From IMG/VR virus record IMGVR_UViG_3300008963_000004, positions 1 through 54,374 of that record: a DNA stretch of 54,374 nt; one strand, given 5' to 3'. The position numbers and the translations under genes were made by a program. The notes below the pieces were generated by a model that was not told where the DNA came from, searched no databases, and saw only the letters and a program-made list of their open reading frames with translations. Positions 42,285 through 48,428 of the stretch are shown one piece after another (the first letter of the stretch is position 1; each line of letters begins with the position of its first letter). The stretch comes from a virus.

Positions 42285-42799
42285 TCACAGCACTGGCACT
42301 GTTCGCACTGCCAACGCTGTTTGAGGATCATAGCTGTCATAGCTTACACTGTTCTGTTGATTGCCACCCAGTATGATCCACAGTGTTTGACCATCTCTGT
42401 TTGTGAAAGAACCTGCGAAAATCCCACGTGCCCTTGCCAGCCTGCACTGCCTCTGGGAAACACCACAACGTCGCCGATTCTGGGTTCTCCTGTTCTGGGT
42501 TCACCCCAGTGCAGAAAACTGCGAGCCAGCAGAGGATGTGGGTGTACACTGTCACTGCCAGCTATGCTGTGCTGTGCAAGCACACTGTTTACAAAAGCAG
42601 CACACCAAGCTGTGGTCACAGGATCCACTGAGATGAATTCTCTCAGCAATTGTCTGTGATGGTGTTCGTTTTTGCCCAGATATTGATCAGCAGTGTGCAT
42701 CCATGGCACAGTGTGCTGAGATTTTGGTTCACTGAAAATCCCAGTGCCACAGCCACTGAGCAGCATAACAAAAAACAAATAACACAGACCAGCCCTCAT
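42285..42799 (-). CDS. Frameshifted cell-wall hydrolase lipoprotein (TIGR02594-like)
   Basis: Start at 42799 gives MRAGLCYLFFVMLLSGCG, a lipoprotein signal with lipobox LSGC. The body TTAWCAAFVNSVLAQHSI, LARSFLHWGEP and GDVVVFPRGSAGWQGHVGF is the NlpC/CHAP-like TIGR02594 family with catalytic Cys and His. After GHVGF (about 42418) the frame yields an unrelated 25-residue tail ending at 42344. The -1 frame continues with FAGSFTNRDGQTLWIILGGN and QQNSVSYDSYDP to a TGA at 42285, next to the gp41 stop. One missing T in a TTTT run explains it. Probable lysis or wall-remodelling protein. Confidence 0.7.
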
Positions 42800-42820
42800 G
42801 ATTTCTATCCTTGCCCTGTG

Positions 42821-42830
42821 TGTATTTAGT
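42821..42830 (-). promoter_or_regulatory. Late promoter of the lipoprotein gene
   Basis: The minus strand reads ACTAAATACA, a late-type octamer, about 20 nt before the ATG at 42799, with AAGGA as ribosome site between. It supports the start at 42799 over the ATG at 42841, which lies upstream of the promoter. Confidence 0.5.
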
Positions 42831-42841
42831 GGAAAATTCAC

Positions 42842-43014
42842 AGAGCCTCAAAAGCCACGAAGTGGCTTGCGCAGCAAGCCGCAAAGCGCAAAAATTCACA
42901 AGGTCAGCGTCACAGTGCACAAACAATATAAAAACAGAATTTTGTCTCAACCTGGTCGTACGGTACCGTATGAAGCGTCGTACGACCCCGTACGGACCCA
43001 GACACTGTTTTAGC
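42842..43014. other. Structured noncoding spacer upstream of the lipoprotein gene
   Basis: No gene. Two hairpins share bases and exclude each other: AAGCCAC/GTGGCTT (42852-42858 with 42862-42868) and GGCTTGC/GCAAGCC (42864-42870 with 42874-42880). Next to the upstream gene's stop there is a third inverted repeat GGTCGTACG/CGTACGACC (42954-42962 with 42979-42987) in a run of GTAC palindromes. It may end the minus-strand transcript of the 43015 gene. Confidence 0.5.
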
Positions 43015-43479
43015 TCATTTTAAACGAAATCGCGCTTGCACTGATCGTATGTACACTGTGTTTCTACTGGGGTATTCAGTGTGCGGTCCAAGATCTATCA
43101 CAAAGCCTGTGCTGCTGTTCACAGAAATGTTGAGATCTCGCACAGTGTACACATGATGATCTTCAGCAGTGAGATCACTGAGATTGTCACTGAGCCAACC
43201 TTCACTGTCTCGCATGCGTATCAATCTGTCCTGTGTTCTGCCCAGTCTGCTGACATGCAAGTGTAATTGTGCAGCAAGCACAGTGGATGACAGATCAAAA
43301 TCTCTGTACAGTATGGCCTGAGTCTCCACAGTGTTCAAACGTCCCTGTGACACTGCTACACTGACGCAGGGCTCCAGAGAAACTGTGGCAGTGTCTGTGT
43401 TGAGATTGTCAAACTGTATCCTGTCTGTTTCTGCATATTCTGCGATTCTGGGTCGCAGCCAAGGTGTCCACTGTGCCAT
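43015..43479 (-). CDS. Hypothetical protein with late promoter
   Basis: 154 aa starting at 43479, 1 nt from a late octamer, rather than the ATG at 43518 upstream of it. Beta-rich, with TATVSLEPCVSVAVSQGRLN, a central LHLHVSRLGRTQDRLIRM and a C-terminal IDLGPHTEYPSRNTVYIRSV. No family was recognised; a virion or baseplate part is possible given the late promoter. Its base composition is unlike the AT-rich late genes and it is full of CACTG/CAGTG pentamers. Confidence 0.6.
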   Translation of the reverse strand: MAQWTPWLRPRIAEYAETDRIQFDNLNTDTATVSLEPCVSVAVSQGRLNTVETQAILYRDFDLSSTVLAAQLHLHVSRLGRTQDRLIRMRDSEGWLSDNLSDLTAEDHHVYTVRDLNISVNSSTGFVIDLGPHTEYPSRNTVYIRSVQARFRLK

Positions 43480-43480
43480 G

Positions 43481-43491
43481 CAGTATTTAGC
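43481..43491 (-). promoter_or_regulatory. Late promoter of the 43015-43479 gene
   Basis: The minus strand reads GCTAAATACTG next to the ATG at 43479. Same core as the gp18 late promoter (GCTAAATA). Leaderless start predicted. Confidence 0.5.
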
Positions 43492-43518
43492 TGATCTGAT
43501 CAAAGTGAAAATTTTCAC

Positions 43519-43911
43519 AGAGGAAACAGTGCAGATGAGGATTCTTGCGTAGAGTGAAATTCAGTTTGCAGAGAAAAAATCTCGTGCGCAAAAAATTTAG
43601 GGGTATAAAGTTTACAGGACCCCAGGGGTGTTTTTGCTGGAAAAAAACTCCGCGCAAAAAAATTCGGGTGGAGTACTTACAGATTCACGGTGGTGATTTT
43701 TTCTCCCCGTGAAAAACGTTTGTCAACGGAAAAATTTTTTTATTTTTTTATTTTTATACGCCGGCCGGTGAAAAAAATCGTTTGTCAACGAAAAAATTTT
43801 TTATTTTTAGATTTTTATACGCCCCGAGAGAAATTTTTTACACTTTTCAGTTGTTACACTCGCAGGTTGTGCGCATAAAAAAGCACACTCCGACTCAGAG
43901 TATGTTCTTGT
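43519..43911. other. AT-rich repeat region without genes (candidate origin or ncRNA)
   Basis: On the minus strand no ATG begins an ORF longer than 8 codons; + strand frames are repeat artefacts. The region holds diverged repeats: GCGCAAAAAA-ATT twice (about 43585 and 43652), a 54-57-nt tandem pair (43709-43824), a GGGGT/ACCCC inverted repeat near 43600-43623 and TTCACGG/CCGTGAA around 43684-43711. A minus-strand sigma-70-like promoter at 43912 points into it. A replication origin or a noncoding RNA are both possible; neither is shown. Confidence 0.5.
43709..43824. repeat. Tandem AT-rich repeat with TTTGTCAACG core
   Basis: Two imperfect copies (43709-43762 and 43768-43824). Each has GTGAAAAA, TTTGTCAACG, a long A/T tract and TTTTTATACGCC. 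On the minus strand each copy reads TATAAAAA then GTTGACAAACG, in the wrong order and spacing for a sigma-70 promoter. Confidence 0.75.
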
Positions 43912-43940
43912 GTTATAGCTTAAACTGCTGTGCTGCGCAA
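43912..43940 (-). promoter_or_regulatory. Minus-strand promoter facing the gene-free region
   Basis: Minus strand TTGCGC (43935-43940), 17-bp spacer, TATAAC (43912-43917). The spacer sequence CAGCAGTTTAAGC is shared with the promoter at 44356. No ORF of note follows before 43479. Confidence 0.55.
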
Positions 43941-43968
43941 GCACTGAATGCGCTTGCGCTGCTGTTTT

Positions 43969-44091
43969 TTAAGTATTTTGTTCCCATGTTCCCATGTGTG
44001 TTTGCAGTTTAAGTGCTGCGAGCTGTATGCGCGGGCACAGGCGCGGGTTAACAGTTGCTTTTGCGAGAGTGATGTAAAGCAGTTTACGCAT
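43969..44091 (-). CDS. 40-aa early protein
   Basis: ATGCGTAAA start at 44091 behind GAGGAG, stop TAA at 43969. The protein is basic and mostly helical (LLYITLAKATVNPRLCPRI, then QLAALKLQTHMGTWEQNT). Function unknown. A hairpin at 44139-44169 and TTGCAA-17 bp-TAAAAC (weak promoter) lie upstream. Coding is supported by the strong ribosome site and clean spacing. Confidence 0.6.
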   Translation of the reverse strand: MRKLLYITLAKATVNPRLCPRIQLAALKLQTHMGTWEQNT

Positions 44092-44138
44092 AGTGTGCTC
44101 CTCTGTTGCTACACTGTTGTTTTAACAAAAACTGTGGT

Positions 44139-44169
44139 GCATTGCAAGCACTTTTTGCACTTGCAATGC
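44139..44169 (-). terminator. Terminator between the 46-aa and 40-aa genes
   Basis: Ten-bp stem GCATTGCAAG / CTTGCAATGC (44139-44148 with 44160-44169). On the minus strand the stem is followed at a short distance by TTTTT. Confidence 0.55.
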
Positions 44170-44182
44170 AGTTGTGTTTGTG

Positions 44183-44323
44183 TTAAAGTATGCGCACGCT
44201 TTCCCACACGCGATGTCCCCCCATGCGCTTAACAAAGTAGTTAATTGCAGTGCGCTTGCTCTTAAACTTGCGCGCTACAGTTTCCCACTCGTTTGCGCTG
44301 TTAAGCACTTGCATAGTATACAT
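44183..44323 (-). CDS. 46-aa basic early protein
   Basis: ATG at 44323 behind AGGAGC, stop TAA at 44183. It has a compact helical, DNA-binding-like look: NSANEWETVARKFKSKRTAI, then NYFVKRMGGHRVWESVRIL. It has its own promoter (44356-44384). The function is unknown, but a small, basic early protein in T4-like phages is often a host-takeover factor. Confidence 0.65.
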   Translation of the reverse strand: MYTMQVLNSANEWETVARKFKSKRTAINYFVKRMGGHRVWESVRIL

Positions 44324-44355
44324 ATTGCTGCTCCTGCTGCTGTTGCTATACATGT

Positions 44356-44384
44356 GTTATAGCTTAAACTGCTGTAGTGTGCAA
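44356..44384 (-). promoter_or_regulatory. Early promoter of the 46-aa gene
   Basis: Minus strand TTGCAC (44379-44384), 17-bp spacer, TATAAC (44356-44361). Twin of the promoter at 43912. Confidence 0.65.
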
Positions 44385-44487
44385 GTGTTTTTTTAGAAAA
44401 AAGCAAAAAAATCTGTGCAAGCTGTGCGTGTATATACAGCCGAGCCAATGCACTTTTAGCGTGTAACACTCGCAGGTTGTATTAAAA

Positions 44488-44511
44488 CACACGCTGCAAT
44501 TGCAGCGTGTG
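44488..44511. terminator. Bidirectional-looking terminator palindrome
   Basis: A perfect 24-nt palindrome made of CACACGCTGCAA and its complement. On the minus strand TTTTAAT follows, so it ends the 44548-44856 transcript; on the + strand TTTGTTTT follows nearby. Confidence 0.75.
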
Positions 44512-44547
44512 CTTTGTTTTATTGCAGCACTGCCTGGATCAGTTTGG

Positions 44548-44856
44548 TCAGTCTGCGTAAACTGTTCTGTGCTGTTCGATGCAGTCCTGCACCAGCTGTT
44601 CTGCGCGACTGTCCTTGCCGCCCACGTGCCAGTCATACCAGCCATCGGGCGTTGTTACTGTCTTCCAGTCGTATATCGTAACCAGCACACCGTTGATCAA
44701 CAGTGTCCATTCTGTGTTGACTTTGCCGTCACCGCTGGCATCCGTGTAAGTGGGCTCGCCAAATACCTCAGTGAGCTCTGCCAGCGTTGTGTGCACATAA
44801 CCCTGCAAGCTGGTGCCGCCTGGGTTGAGTTCTTCACTGTTTACGATGCTGTGCAT
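44548..44856 (-). CDS. Conserved hypothetical early protein
   Basis: 102 aa. The phrase LAELTEVFGEPTYTDASGDG, then VNTEWTLLINGVLVTIYDWK and WHVGG recurs in small proteins of many T4-like phages of the sea; function unknown. Single-gene unit: sigma-70 promoter at 44891, GAGAGG ribosome site, terminator palindrome downstream. Confidence 0.78.
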   Translation of the reverse strand: MHSIVNSEELNPGGTSLQGYVHTTLAELTEVFGEPTYTDASGDGKVNTEWTLLINGVLVTIYDWKTVTTPDGWYDWHVGGKDSRAEQLVQDCIEQHRTVYAD

Positions 44857-44890
44857 GTTGTTTTCCTCTCTTGTGTTGCCCTATGTGTGT

Positions 44891-44919
44891 GTTATAGCAA
44901 ACGCACAGAGCTGTGTCAA
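44891..44919 (-). promoter_or_regulatory. Early promoter of the 44548 gene (hairpin type)
   Basis: Minus strand TTGACA, 17-bp spacer, TATAAC. GCTCTGTGCGT upstream and ACACATAGGGC downstream of the -10 pair imperfectly (including G.T pairs). Confidence 0.8.
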
Positions 44920-44928
44920 CTGTTGTTT

Positions 44929-45144
44929 TTAGATTTTTGCAGGATCGCCGTATGCACCTGCATCACACTTGCTGCGATAATACTGTGCAGTGCGGCGTGT
45001 AAGCCCGCACACAATAGGCTGTGCCTCGCCCCAGAAGATGATTGAGCCTTTGCCTTTGACGTCTGCTTTGCGGAATACTGCATAGCTTTCCGCCGAGTCA
45101 CCGTCATACTTCTTAACAGTAAACTTGCTTTTGTTCGTCGCCAT
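44929..45144 (-). CDS. Hypothetical early protein
   Basis: 71 aa, rich in K, S and A (TNKSKFTVKKYDGDSAESYA, WGEAQPIVCGLTRRTAQYY). No family recognised. Ribosome site AAGAGGGC at -8. Its own hairpin-type promoter lies at 45180. Confidence 0.65.
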   Translation of the reverse strand: MATNKSKFTVKKYDGDSAESYAVFRKADVKGKGSIIFWGEAQPIVCGLTRRTAQYYRSKCDAGAYGDPAKI

Positions 45145-45179
45145 CGTGTTGCCCTCTTGTGTGTGTTGCCCTACGCCGT

Positions 45180-45208
45180 TTTATAGCATAGGGCAACATC
45201 ACGGTCAA
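45180..45208 (-). promoter_or_regulatory. Early promoter of the 44929 gene (hairpin type)
   Basis: Minus strand TTGACC, 17-bp spacer, TATAAA. Arms GTTGCCCTATGC and GCGTAGGGCAAC pair over 12 bp with one G.T, leaving the -10 box in the loop. Confidence 0.8.
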
Positions 45209-45414
45209 CCGTAATCTTTAAAATGTCCCAGCTGTTCGTTCTCTTCGTAGCCTGCCCAGTAAGCAGCAATCTCGTCTGCTGTCATGTCCTCCTGCTCGAC
45301 ACGCTCGCTCCGGCCAGTGCCGCCTTTGTAGTAGTGCGGACGAGGAAGACGCCCGTAGTAGCTGTCTGCTGAGCCGCGATCAAATGCTCCGCCGTGTCGT
45401 TGATCGTATGCCAT
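45205..45414 (-). CDS. Hypothetical early protein
   Basis: 69 aa. A charged, tyrosine- and glycine-rich N-terminus (YDQRHGGAFDRGSADSYYGR) and an acidic helical C-terminus (DMTADEIAAYWAGYEENEQL). No family recognised. GAGGAG ribosome site; promoter at 45455. Its stop overlaps the -35 box of the next promoter. Confidence 0.62.
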   Translation of the reverse strand: MAYDQRHGGAFDRGSADSYYGRLPRPHYYKGGTGRSERVEQEDMTADEIAAYWAGYEENEQLGHFKDYG

Positions 45415-45454
45415 AGCGTGTATCTCCTCTGCTGTGTTGTTGCCCTATATGTGT

Positions 45455-45483
45455 GTTATAGCATCTCACAAAACAGTGTGCAA
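45455..45483 (-). promoter_or_regulatory. Early promoter of the 45205 gene
   Basis: Minus strand TTGCAC, 17-bp spacer, TATAAC. No convincing inverted repeat around the -10 box here. Confidence 0.72.
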
Positions 45484-45555
45484 CCGAAAAATTAAACTGT
45501 TTTCGTTTGTGAGCACACAACCCACAGTTGTAACAACCCACAGTTGCAAGCCACA

Positions 45556-45584
45556 AAAAAACGCAACCTGAAGTTGCGTTTTTT
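45556..45584. terminator. Intrinsic terminator after the 45596 gene
   Basis: Stem AAAAAACGCAAC / GTTGCGTTTTTT, loop CTGAA. Works on both strands; on the minus strand it ends the 45596-46102 transcript. Confidence 0.85.
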
Positions 45585-45595
45585 CGTTGTGGTGT

Positions 45596-46102
45596 TTAGG
45601 TCCACTTCAGGCCATATGCTCTCAGCGCCGTCACGTTCTCCAGTTTGAAAGTGCGGATCACAACCTTGCGTTCAAGCCCGCCCTGTCCTGTGCTCTCACG
45701 TGCCTCCGGAAGCCCTTCAATCTCGCTTGCTTGCACGGGCTGCCCGTCCAGCATATACTGCACCTCGCCTGCCTTCAGGAAGATCACTTCCAGGTAGTGT
45801 TCGCCTTTGTGAGTAACGAACGGAGTGCCCTCAATGCGCTCGCCCCATGCGCGAGGGCTGAGTTGAAAGCTGTCTGCGTCCTTGCCTTCTGCCTCCAAGC
45901 GGCGCCGCACCATTTTGTCGTATGCGCTGCCGTTGGTGTTTGAAAAGCTCATTACCTGTGCGCCTGTCATCACCTTTGTGACGCGACCTTGCTGCGGATT
46001 CTTCTTGCCGCCTTTGAGCTTGACCGGTGTCGCCGTGTCCAAACCTACGAATGTGCCGCCTTCCAGTGCTGCGAACGCTCTCTGTGCAGTTTCCAGTTTC
46101 AT
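45596..46102 (-). CDS. Hypothetical early protein
   Basis: 168 aa using the ATG at 46102 (AAGGA 8 nt upstream); the ATG at 46111 is too close to the ribosome site. It looks like a compact globular protein: GGTFVGLDTATPVKLKGGKK, ERIEGTPFVTHKGEHYLEVI, then a beta segment with MLDGQPVQASEIEGLPE. A single-gene early unit. No family recognised. Confidence 0.7.
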   Translation of the reverse strand: MKLETAQRAFAALEGGTFVGLDTATPVKLKGGKKNPQQGRVTKVMTGAQVMSFSNTNGSAYDKMVRRRLEAEGKDADSFQLSPRAWGERIEGTPFVTHKGEHYLEVIFLKAGEVQYMLDGQPVQASEIEGLPEARESTGQGGLERKVVIRTFKLENVTALRAYGLKWT

Positions 46103-46136
46103 TGCAATCATCCTTTTTGTGTTGCCTTATGCGTTG

Positions 46137-46165
46137 TTTATAGCAAACGCACAGGGCAGTGTCAA
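46137..46165 (-). promoter_or_regulatory. Early promoter of the 45596 gene (hairpin type)
   Basis: Minus strand TTGACA, 17-bp spacer, TATAAA; arms TGCCCTGTGCGTT and AACGCATAAGGCA pair at 12 of 13 positions, counting one G.T. Confidence 0.8.
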
Positions 46166-46167
46166 TC

Positions 46168-46299
46168 CTATTTTTTGACTTTTTCGATGATCAGTTTGGG
46201 ATCTCCGGGCAACTGTTGACGAATCATTGCCAATGCGTCCTCATGCCGGCTCACCACAGCCACAGTCTCGTCAGTCATATAGTCTTTGATTGCATACAT
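46168..46299 (-). CDS. 43-aa early protein
   Basis: ATG at 46299 with GGGAG just upstream, inside the end of the preceding gene. A small helical protein (YMTDETVAVVSRHEDALAMI, then RQQLPGDPKLIIEKVKK). It shares a transcript with the 46303 gene (3-nt gap) and its end adjoins the -35 box of the 45596 promoter. Function unknown. Confidence 0.6.
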   Translation of the reverse strand: MYAIKDYMTDETVAVVSRHEDALAMIRQQLPGDPKLIIEKVKK

Positions 46300-46302
46300 G
46301 AT

Positions 46303-46557
46303 TTACACTCCCCACAACACTCGCAGACTCTCAGCAGCAGCAAAACCATCGCCCAGTTCGTTCCAGGCATGCTCTGCATCTTCCAATGCCCGAGCACGAG
46401 CATCTACGATACGCTGATCCAGCAGCTCGTTGTGAGCGTCTTCGGCAACGCAGTCTGCGCTATACGTCAGTGCCTGGCAGATGTCGTCTTCGTCGCCGTT
46501 CCAACCAAACTCCAGCAGGTCCCGAAGCTGACGGTTTTCGACATGAGCAAAACGCAT
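46303..46557 (-). CDS. Hypothetical early protein
   Basis: 84 aa starting MRFAHVENRQLRDLLEFGWN at the ATG 46557 behind AAGGAG; the open frame extends further upstream but lacks a ribosome site. Acidic and helical (DDICQALTYSADCVAEDAHN, ARALEDAEHAWNELGDGFAA). First gene of a two-gene unit with the 43-aa gene. Confidence 0.65.
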   Translation of the reverse strand: MRFAHVENRQLRDLLEFGWNGDEDDICQALTYSADCVAEDAHNELLDQRIVDARARALEDAEHAWNELGDGFAAAESLRVLWGV

Positions 46558-46582
46558 TTGTATCTCCTTTTTTGTTGTGTTC

Positions 46583-46611
46583 ACTGTAGCGCATGCACGA
46601 AACAGTGTCAA
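46583..46611 (-). promoter_or_regulatory. Early promoter of the 46303 gene
   Basis: Minus strand TTGACA, 17-bp spacer, TACAGT. CACTGT and ACAGTG form a short inverted repeat that includes the -10 box. Confidence 0.68.
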
Positions 46612-46642
46612 CCTGCTTGTGCATGCGCGTCAGTGGATTTTG

Positions 46643-47101
46643 TTACCAACTGGCTCGGTAGTAGAAGTCCCAGCCTTTGAGAGCATCCAGTGCTTCCTTT
46701 GTGAGGAATCCGTTCAGCCAACGCAGTGTGCGTTCCACATCGTCAAAGTAGTATTCGTCGTATGCCGTGCTGCCAAAGAAGAATCCGCTTTGCACAGGCA
46801 GCAGCTTTTCAGCTAGGGAGTGATCCTCTGATACCTGTTTGCAGATATCTCTGAGATCGTGCAGATCTTCTATGGACACAGATGACTCCTGGCATTCGTC
46901 GACGCCCTCTTGCACTGTATCCACAAACCAACGATGGATTGCGTTGGCCTTGCGCCAATACATGAACTCTGCGCTGACTTCGTTGATCCGTGCGCCAGCA
47001 GCTTCCGGAAACAGTCGTGCCACACCTGCGATTCGGTCCTGGTCTGCATCACCAAAGTCCCAAAGGTAACGCTTACCAGTGAAAAACATATCCAGTCCCA
47101 T
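46643..47101 (-). CDS. MGLDM-family conserved hypothetical protein
   Basis: 152 aa starting MGLDMFFTGKRYLWDFGDAD at the ATG 47101 with GAGAGGAG at -8. Proteins beginning MGLDM(F/Y) are widespread uncharacterised proteins of phages and bacteria. An aromatic, acidic later part (FFGSTAYDEYYFDDVERTLR) ends GWDFYYRASW. Single-gene early unit. Confidence 0.75.
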   Translation of the reverse strand: MGLDMFFTGKRYLWDFGDADQDRIAGVARLFPEAAGARINEVSAEFMYWRKANAIHRWFVDTVQEGVDECQESSVSIEDLHDLRDICKQVSEDHSLAEKLLPVQSGFFFGSTAYDEYYFDDVERTLRWLNGFLTKEALDALKGWDFYYRASW

Positions 47102-47137
47102 GTTGTGCTCCTCTCTTGTGTGTTGCCCTATGCGTTG

Positions 47138-47166
47138 TTTATAGCAAACGCACAGGGCTGAGTCAA
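47138..47166 (-). promoter_or_regulatory. Early promoter of the 46643 gene (hairpin type)
   Basis: Minus strand TTGACT, 17-bp spacer, TATAAA. Arms GCCCTGTGCGTT / AACGCATAGGGC pair over 12 bp with one G.T. The same module is copied almost exactly at 47632. Confidence 0.85.
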
Positions 47167-47172
47167 CCGTTT

Positions 47173-47595
47173 TTATGCGATTAAACGCTGTTCCCACTGT
47201 GCCCAATGATCAATGCGACCTGCGTTCAGCAGCTGATCAAGGTCGAAGTAGTAGTCAGGTTCGTCGTCGGGTGTGTCCAACACTCGTTTCCTTACGCCCC
47301 ACGGAGCAGGCTCAATGATCTCTTCTCTCTCTGACAATGTCTCAAGTTGAGCATCAGTGAATATATCTTCCTTTGTCATCTGATCACAAACTGGCAGATA
47401 TTGGCCATATGCGACAGTGATTAGAATACAACCCGTATCAGAACCGTCGTTGAACCAGTAAAGGTCCCAACCAGCATAGTCGCCCCAGGGTTCGTCGGTG
47501 TTGGCGTGACATTCTTCGATGAGGAACAGAATAACAGTGCCATCGTCAGGCTGTTCGTCTAGGTACTCTCGGGGTGAACCAGTGACTGCATACAT
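47173..47595 (-). CDS. Hypothetical acidic early protein
   Basis: 140 aa, pI clearly acidic, tryptophan-rich (EPWGDYAGWDLYWFNDGSDT, EPAPWGVRKRV). No family recognised. Ribosome site GAGGG at about -9. Its stop adjoins the -35 box of the 46643 promoter. Confidence 0.68.
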   Translation of the reverse strand: MYAVTGSPREYLDEQPDDGTVILFLIEECHANTDEPWGDYAGWDLYWFNDGSDTGCILITVAYGQYLPVCDQMTKEDIFTDAQLETLSEREEIIEPAPWGVRKRVLDTPDDEPDYYFDLDQLLNAGRIDHWAQWEQRLIA

Positions 47596-47631
47596 CCGAA
47601 GTTTCCCTCTTGTGTGTTGCCCTATGCGTTG

Positions 47632-47660
47632 TTTATAGCAAACGCACAGGGCTGAGTCAA
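47632..47660 (-). promoter_or_regulatory. Early promoter of the 47173 gene (hairpin type)
   Basis: Minus strand TTGACT, 17-bp spacer, TATAAA; same 32-nt module as at 47138 including both arms. Confidence 0.85.
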
Positions 47661-47661
47661 C

Positions 47662-48117
47662 TCAAAAGTTGGGTTCGAGATCGCCAAAATGTTTCTGATT
47701 GCAGCTTGCTTGGAACCGTGTAATCTCAAGTATCTGCTCATCACTGTTCGATGGAAACAGTTGACGCTTCTCTGCAAGGATCTTCTGGAAGCTGTCTGAC
47801 TCTTCGTCGTATGCAACCTCGCCCTGTGCCAATTTTGCAAGCATCGCTTCATCACGCTTGCGCGCCGCTGTATCAGGTTTCTGCTTTGCTGGTGCTGCTC
47901 GCCTGCCTGCAGGACGGTCTTCTGTAAGCCTTTTTGCCACGAGGAATTCAGTTGCCTGTTCCTTGGTCATTGCCGAGCCCAGTTCCCAGAACTCTATGTC
48001 AGTGTGTCCAGCTTTGACCAGCACAGTCTCACGATTGAGATCGTTGGTGAAGCGGAAACGAGTGCGACCTTTTTCGCAAGTGCTGCGGCCTGCGCGAGTG
48101 AAAGTCTTGTTGCTCAT
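47662..48117 (-). CDS. Hypothetical early protein
   Basis: 151 aa. A basic N-terminal region (SNKTFTRAGRSTCEKGRTRF), a middle linker rich in A, P, K and R (RPAGRRAAPAKQKPDTAARK), and a helical C-terminus. It could bind nucleic acid. No family recognised. Ribosome site AGAGGGAAACACA-ATG. Confidence 0.65.
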   Translation of the reverse strand: MSNKTFTRAGRSTCEKGRTRFRFTNDLNRETVLVKAGHTDIEFWELGSAMTKEQATEFLVAKRLTEDRPAGRRAAPAKQKPDTAARKRDEAMLAKLAQGEVAYDEESDSFQKILAEKRQLFPSNSDEQILEITRFQASCNQKHFGDLEPNF

Positions 48118-48153
48118 TGTGTTTCCCTCTGTTGTGTGTTGCCCTGTGCAGAC

Positions 48154-48182
48154 AACTTAGCATCTGCACAGAGCAGTGTCAA
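48154..48182 (-). promoter_or_regulatory. Early promoter of the 47662 gene (hairpin type)
   Basis: Minus strand TTGACA, 17-bp spacer, TAAGTT. Arms TGCTCTGTGCAGA / TCTGCACAGGGCA pair over 13 bp with a single T.G. Copied at 48400. Confidence 0.82.
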
Positions 48183-48189
48183 CTGATTT

Positions 48190-48363
48190 CTACGTTTTCA
48201 GTCCCAGACGCTGATTGAAAATTGAGTTGATTTTGCGAGCAACAAGATCTTTCACCCACTCCGGAGCAGGATCAGACTCCATAGCATCAAGCGCCTCGTA
48301 GAGTTGCATATCAGTGAGATTTTCGAGCCGCTTCAGCTCAGCGTCAAGAGCGGTCTGTGCCAT
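48190..48363 (-). CDS. 57-aa early protein
   Basis: ATG at 48363 behind AAGAGGGAAACAG, stop TAG at 48190. A helical acidic protein with a basic end (TALDAELKRLENLTDMQLYE, ALDAMESDPAPEWVKDLVAR, NSIFNQRLGLKT). Own promoter. Function unknown; clearly coding by position and ribosome site. Confidence 0.68.
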   Translation of the reverse strand: MAQTALDAELKRLENLTDMQLYEALDAMESDPAPEWVKDLVARKINSIFNQRLGLKT

Positions 48364-48399
48364 TCTCTGTTTCCCTCTTGTGTGTTGCCCTGTGCAGAC

Positions 48400-48428
48400 A
48401 ACTTAGCATCTGCACAGAGCAGTGTCAA
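48400..48428 (-). promoter_or_regulatory. Early promoter of the 57-aa gene (hairpin type)
   Basis: Minus strand TTGACA, 17-bp spacer, TAAGTT, the same module as at 48154, arms included. It overlaps the end of the next gene. Confidence 0.82.

Larger units (their letters stand above)
43856..44480 (+). repeat. 15-nt direct repeat ACACTCGCAGGTTGT
   Basis: Occurs at 43856-43870 and 44466-44480, each time just before a hairpin (GTGC-type and the 24-nt palindrome at 44488). The pair brackets the block with the two short genes 43969-44323. Confidence 0.75.

Noticed and set aside
42281-42376. 31-codon + strand ORF overlapping the gp41 stop (MITALALFALPTLF...)
   Set aside because: It is the antisense of the frameshifted C-terminus of the lipoprotein, which has a family match (LGGNQ region) and ends beside the gp41 stop.
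40800-43600. Contig chimera at the change from AT-rich to balanced composition
   Set aside because: The change is gradual through gp41 and late-type octamers continue on the balanced side (42821, 43481), as does the sigma-70 promoter style. A junction error cannot be fully excluded without reads.
43709-43800. Sigma-70 promoter from TTGACA and TATAAA in the tandem repeats
   Set aside because: On the minus strand the two boxes are in the wrong order within a copy and 24 bp apart between copies.
43709-43824. CRISPR-like array
   Set aside because: Just two imperfect copies, no spacer of constant size between matching repeats, no cas genes. No other array seen.
43690-44362. Several + strand ORFs of 60-94 codons in the AT-rich repeat and spacer region
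   Set aside because: Their peptides are low-complexity or come from the repeats; no ribosome sites. Minus-strand small genes with promoters fit better.
44500-46680. Long + strand ORFs (for example 181 and 173 codons) opposite the early genes
   Set aside because: Rich in Cys, Leu and Ser from antisense reading; they have no promoters or ribosome sites on that strand, while the minus strand has both for each gene.
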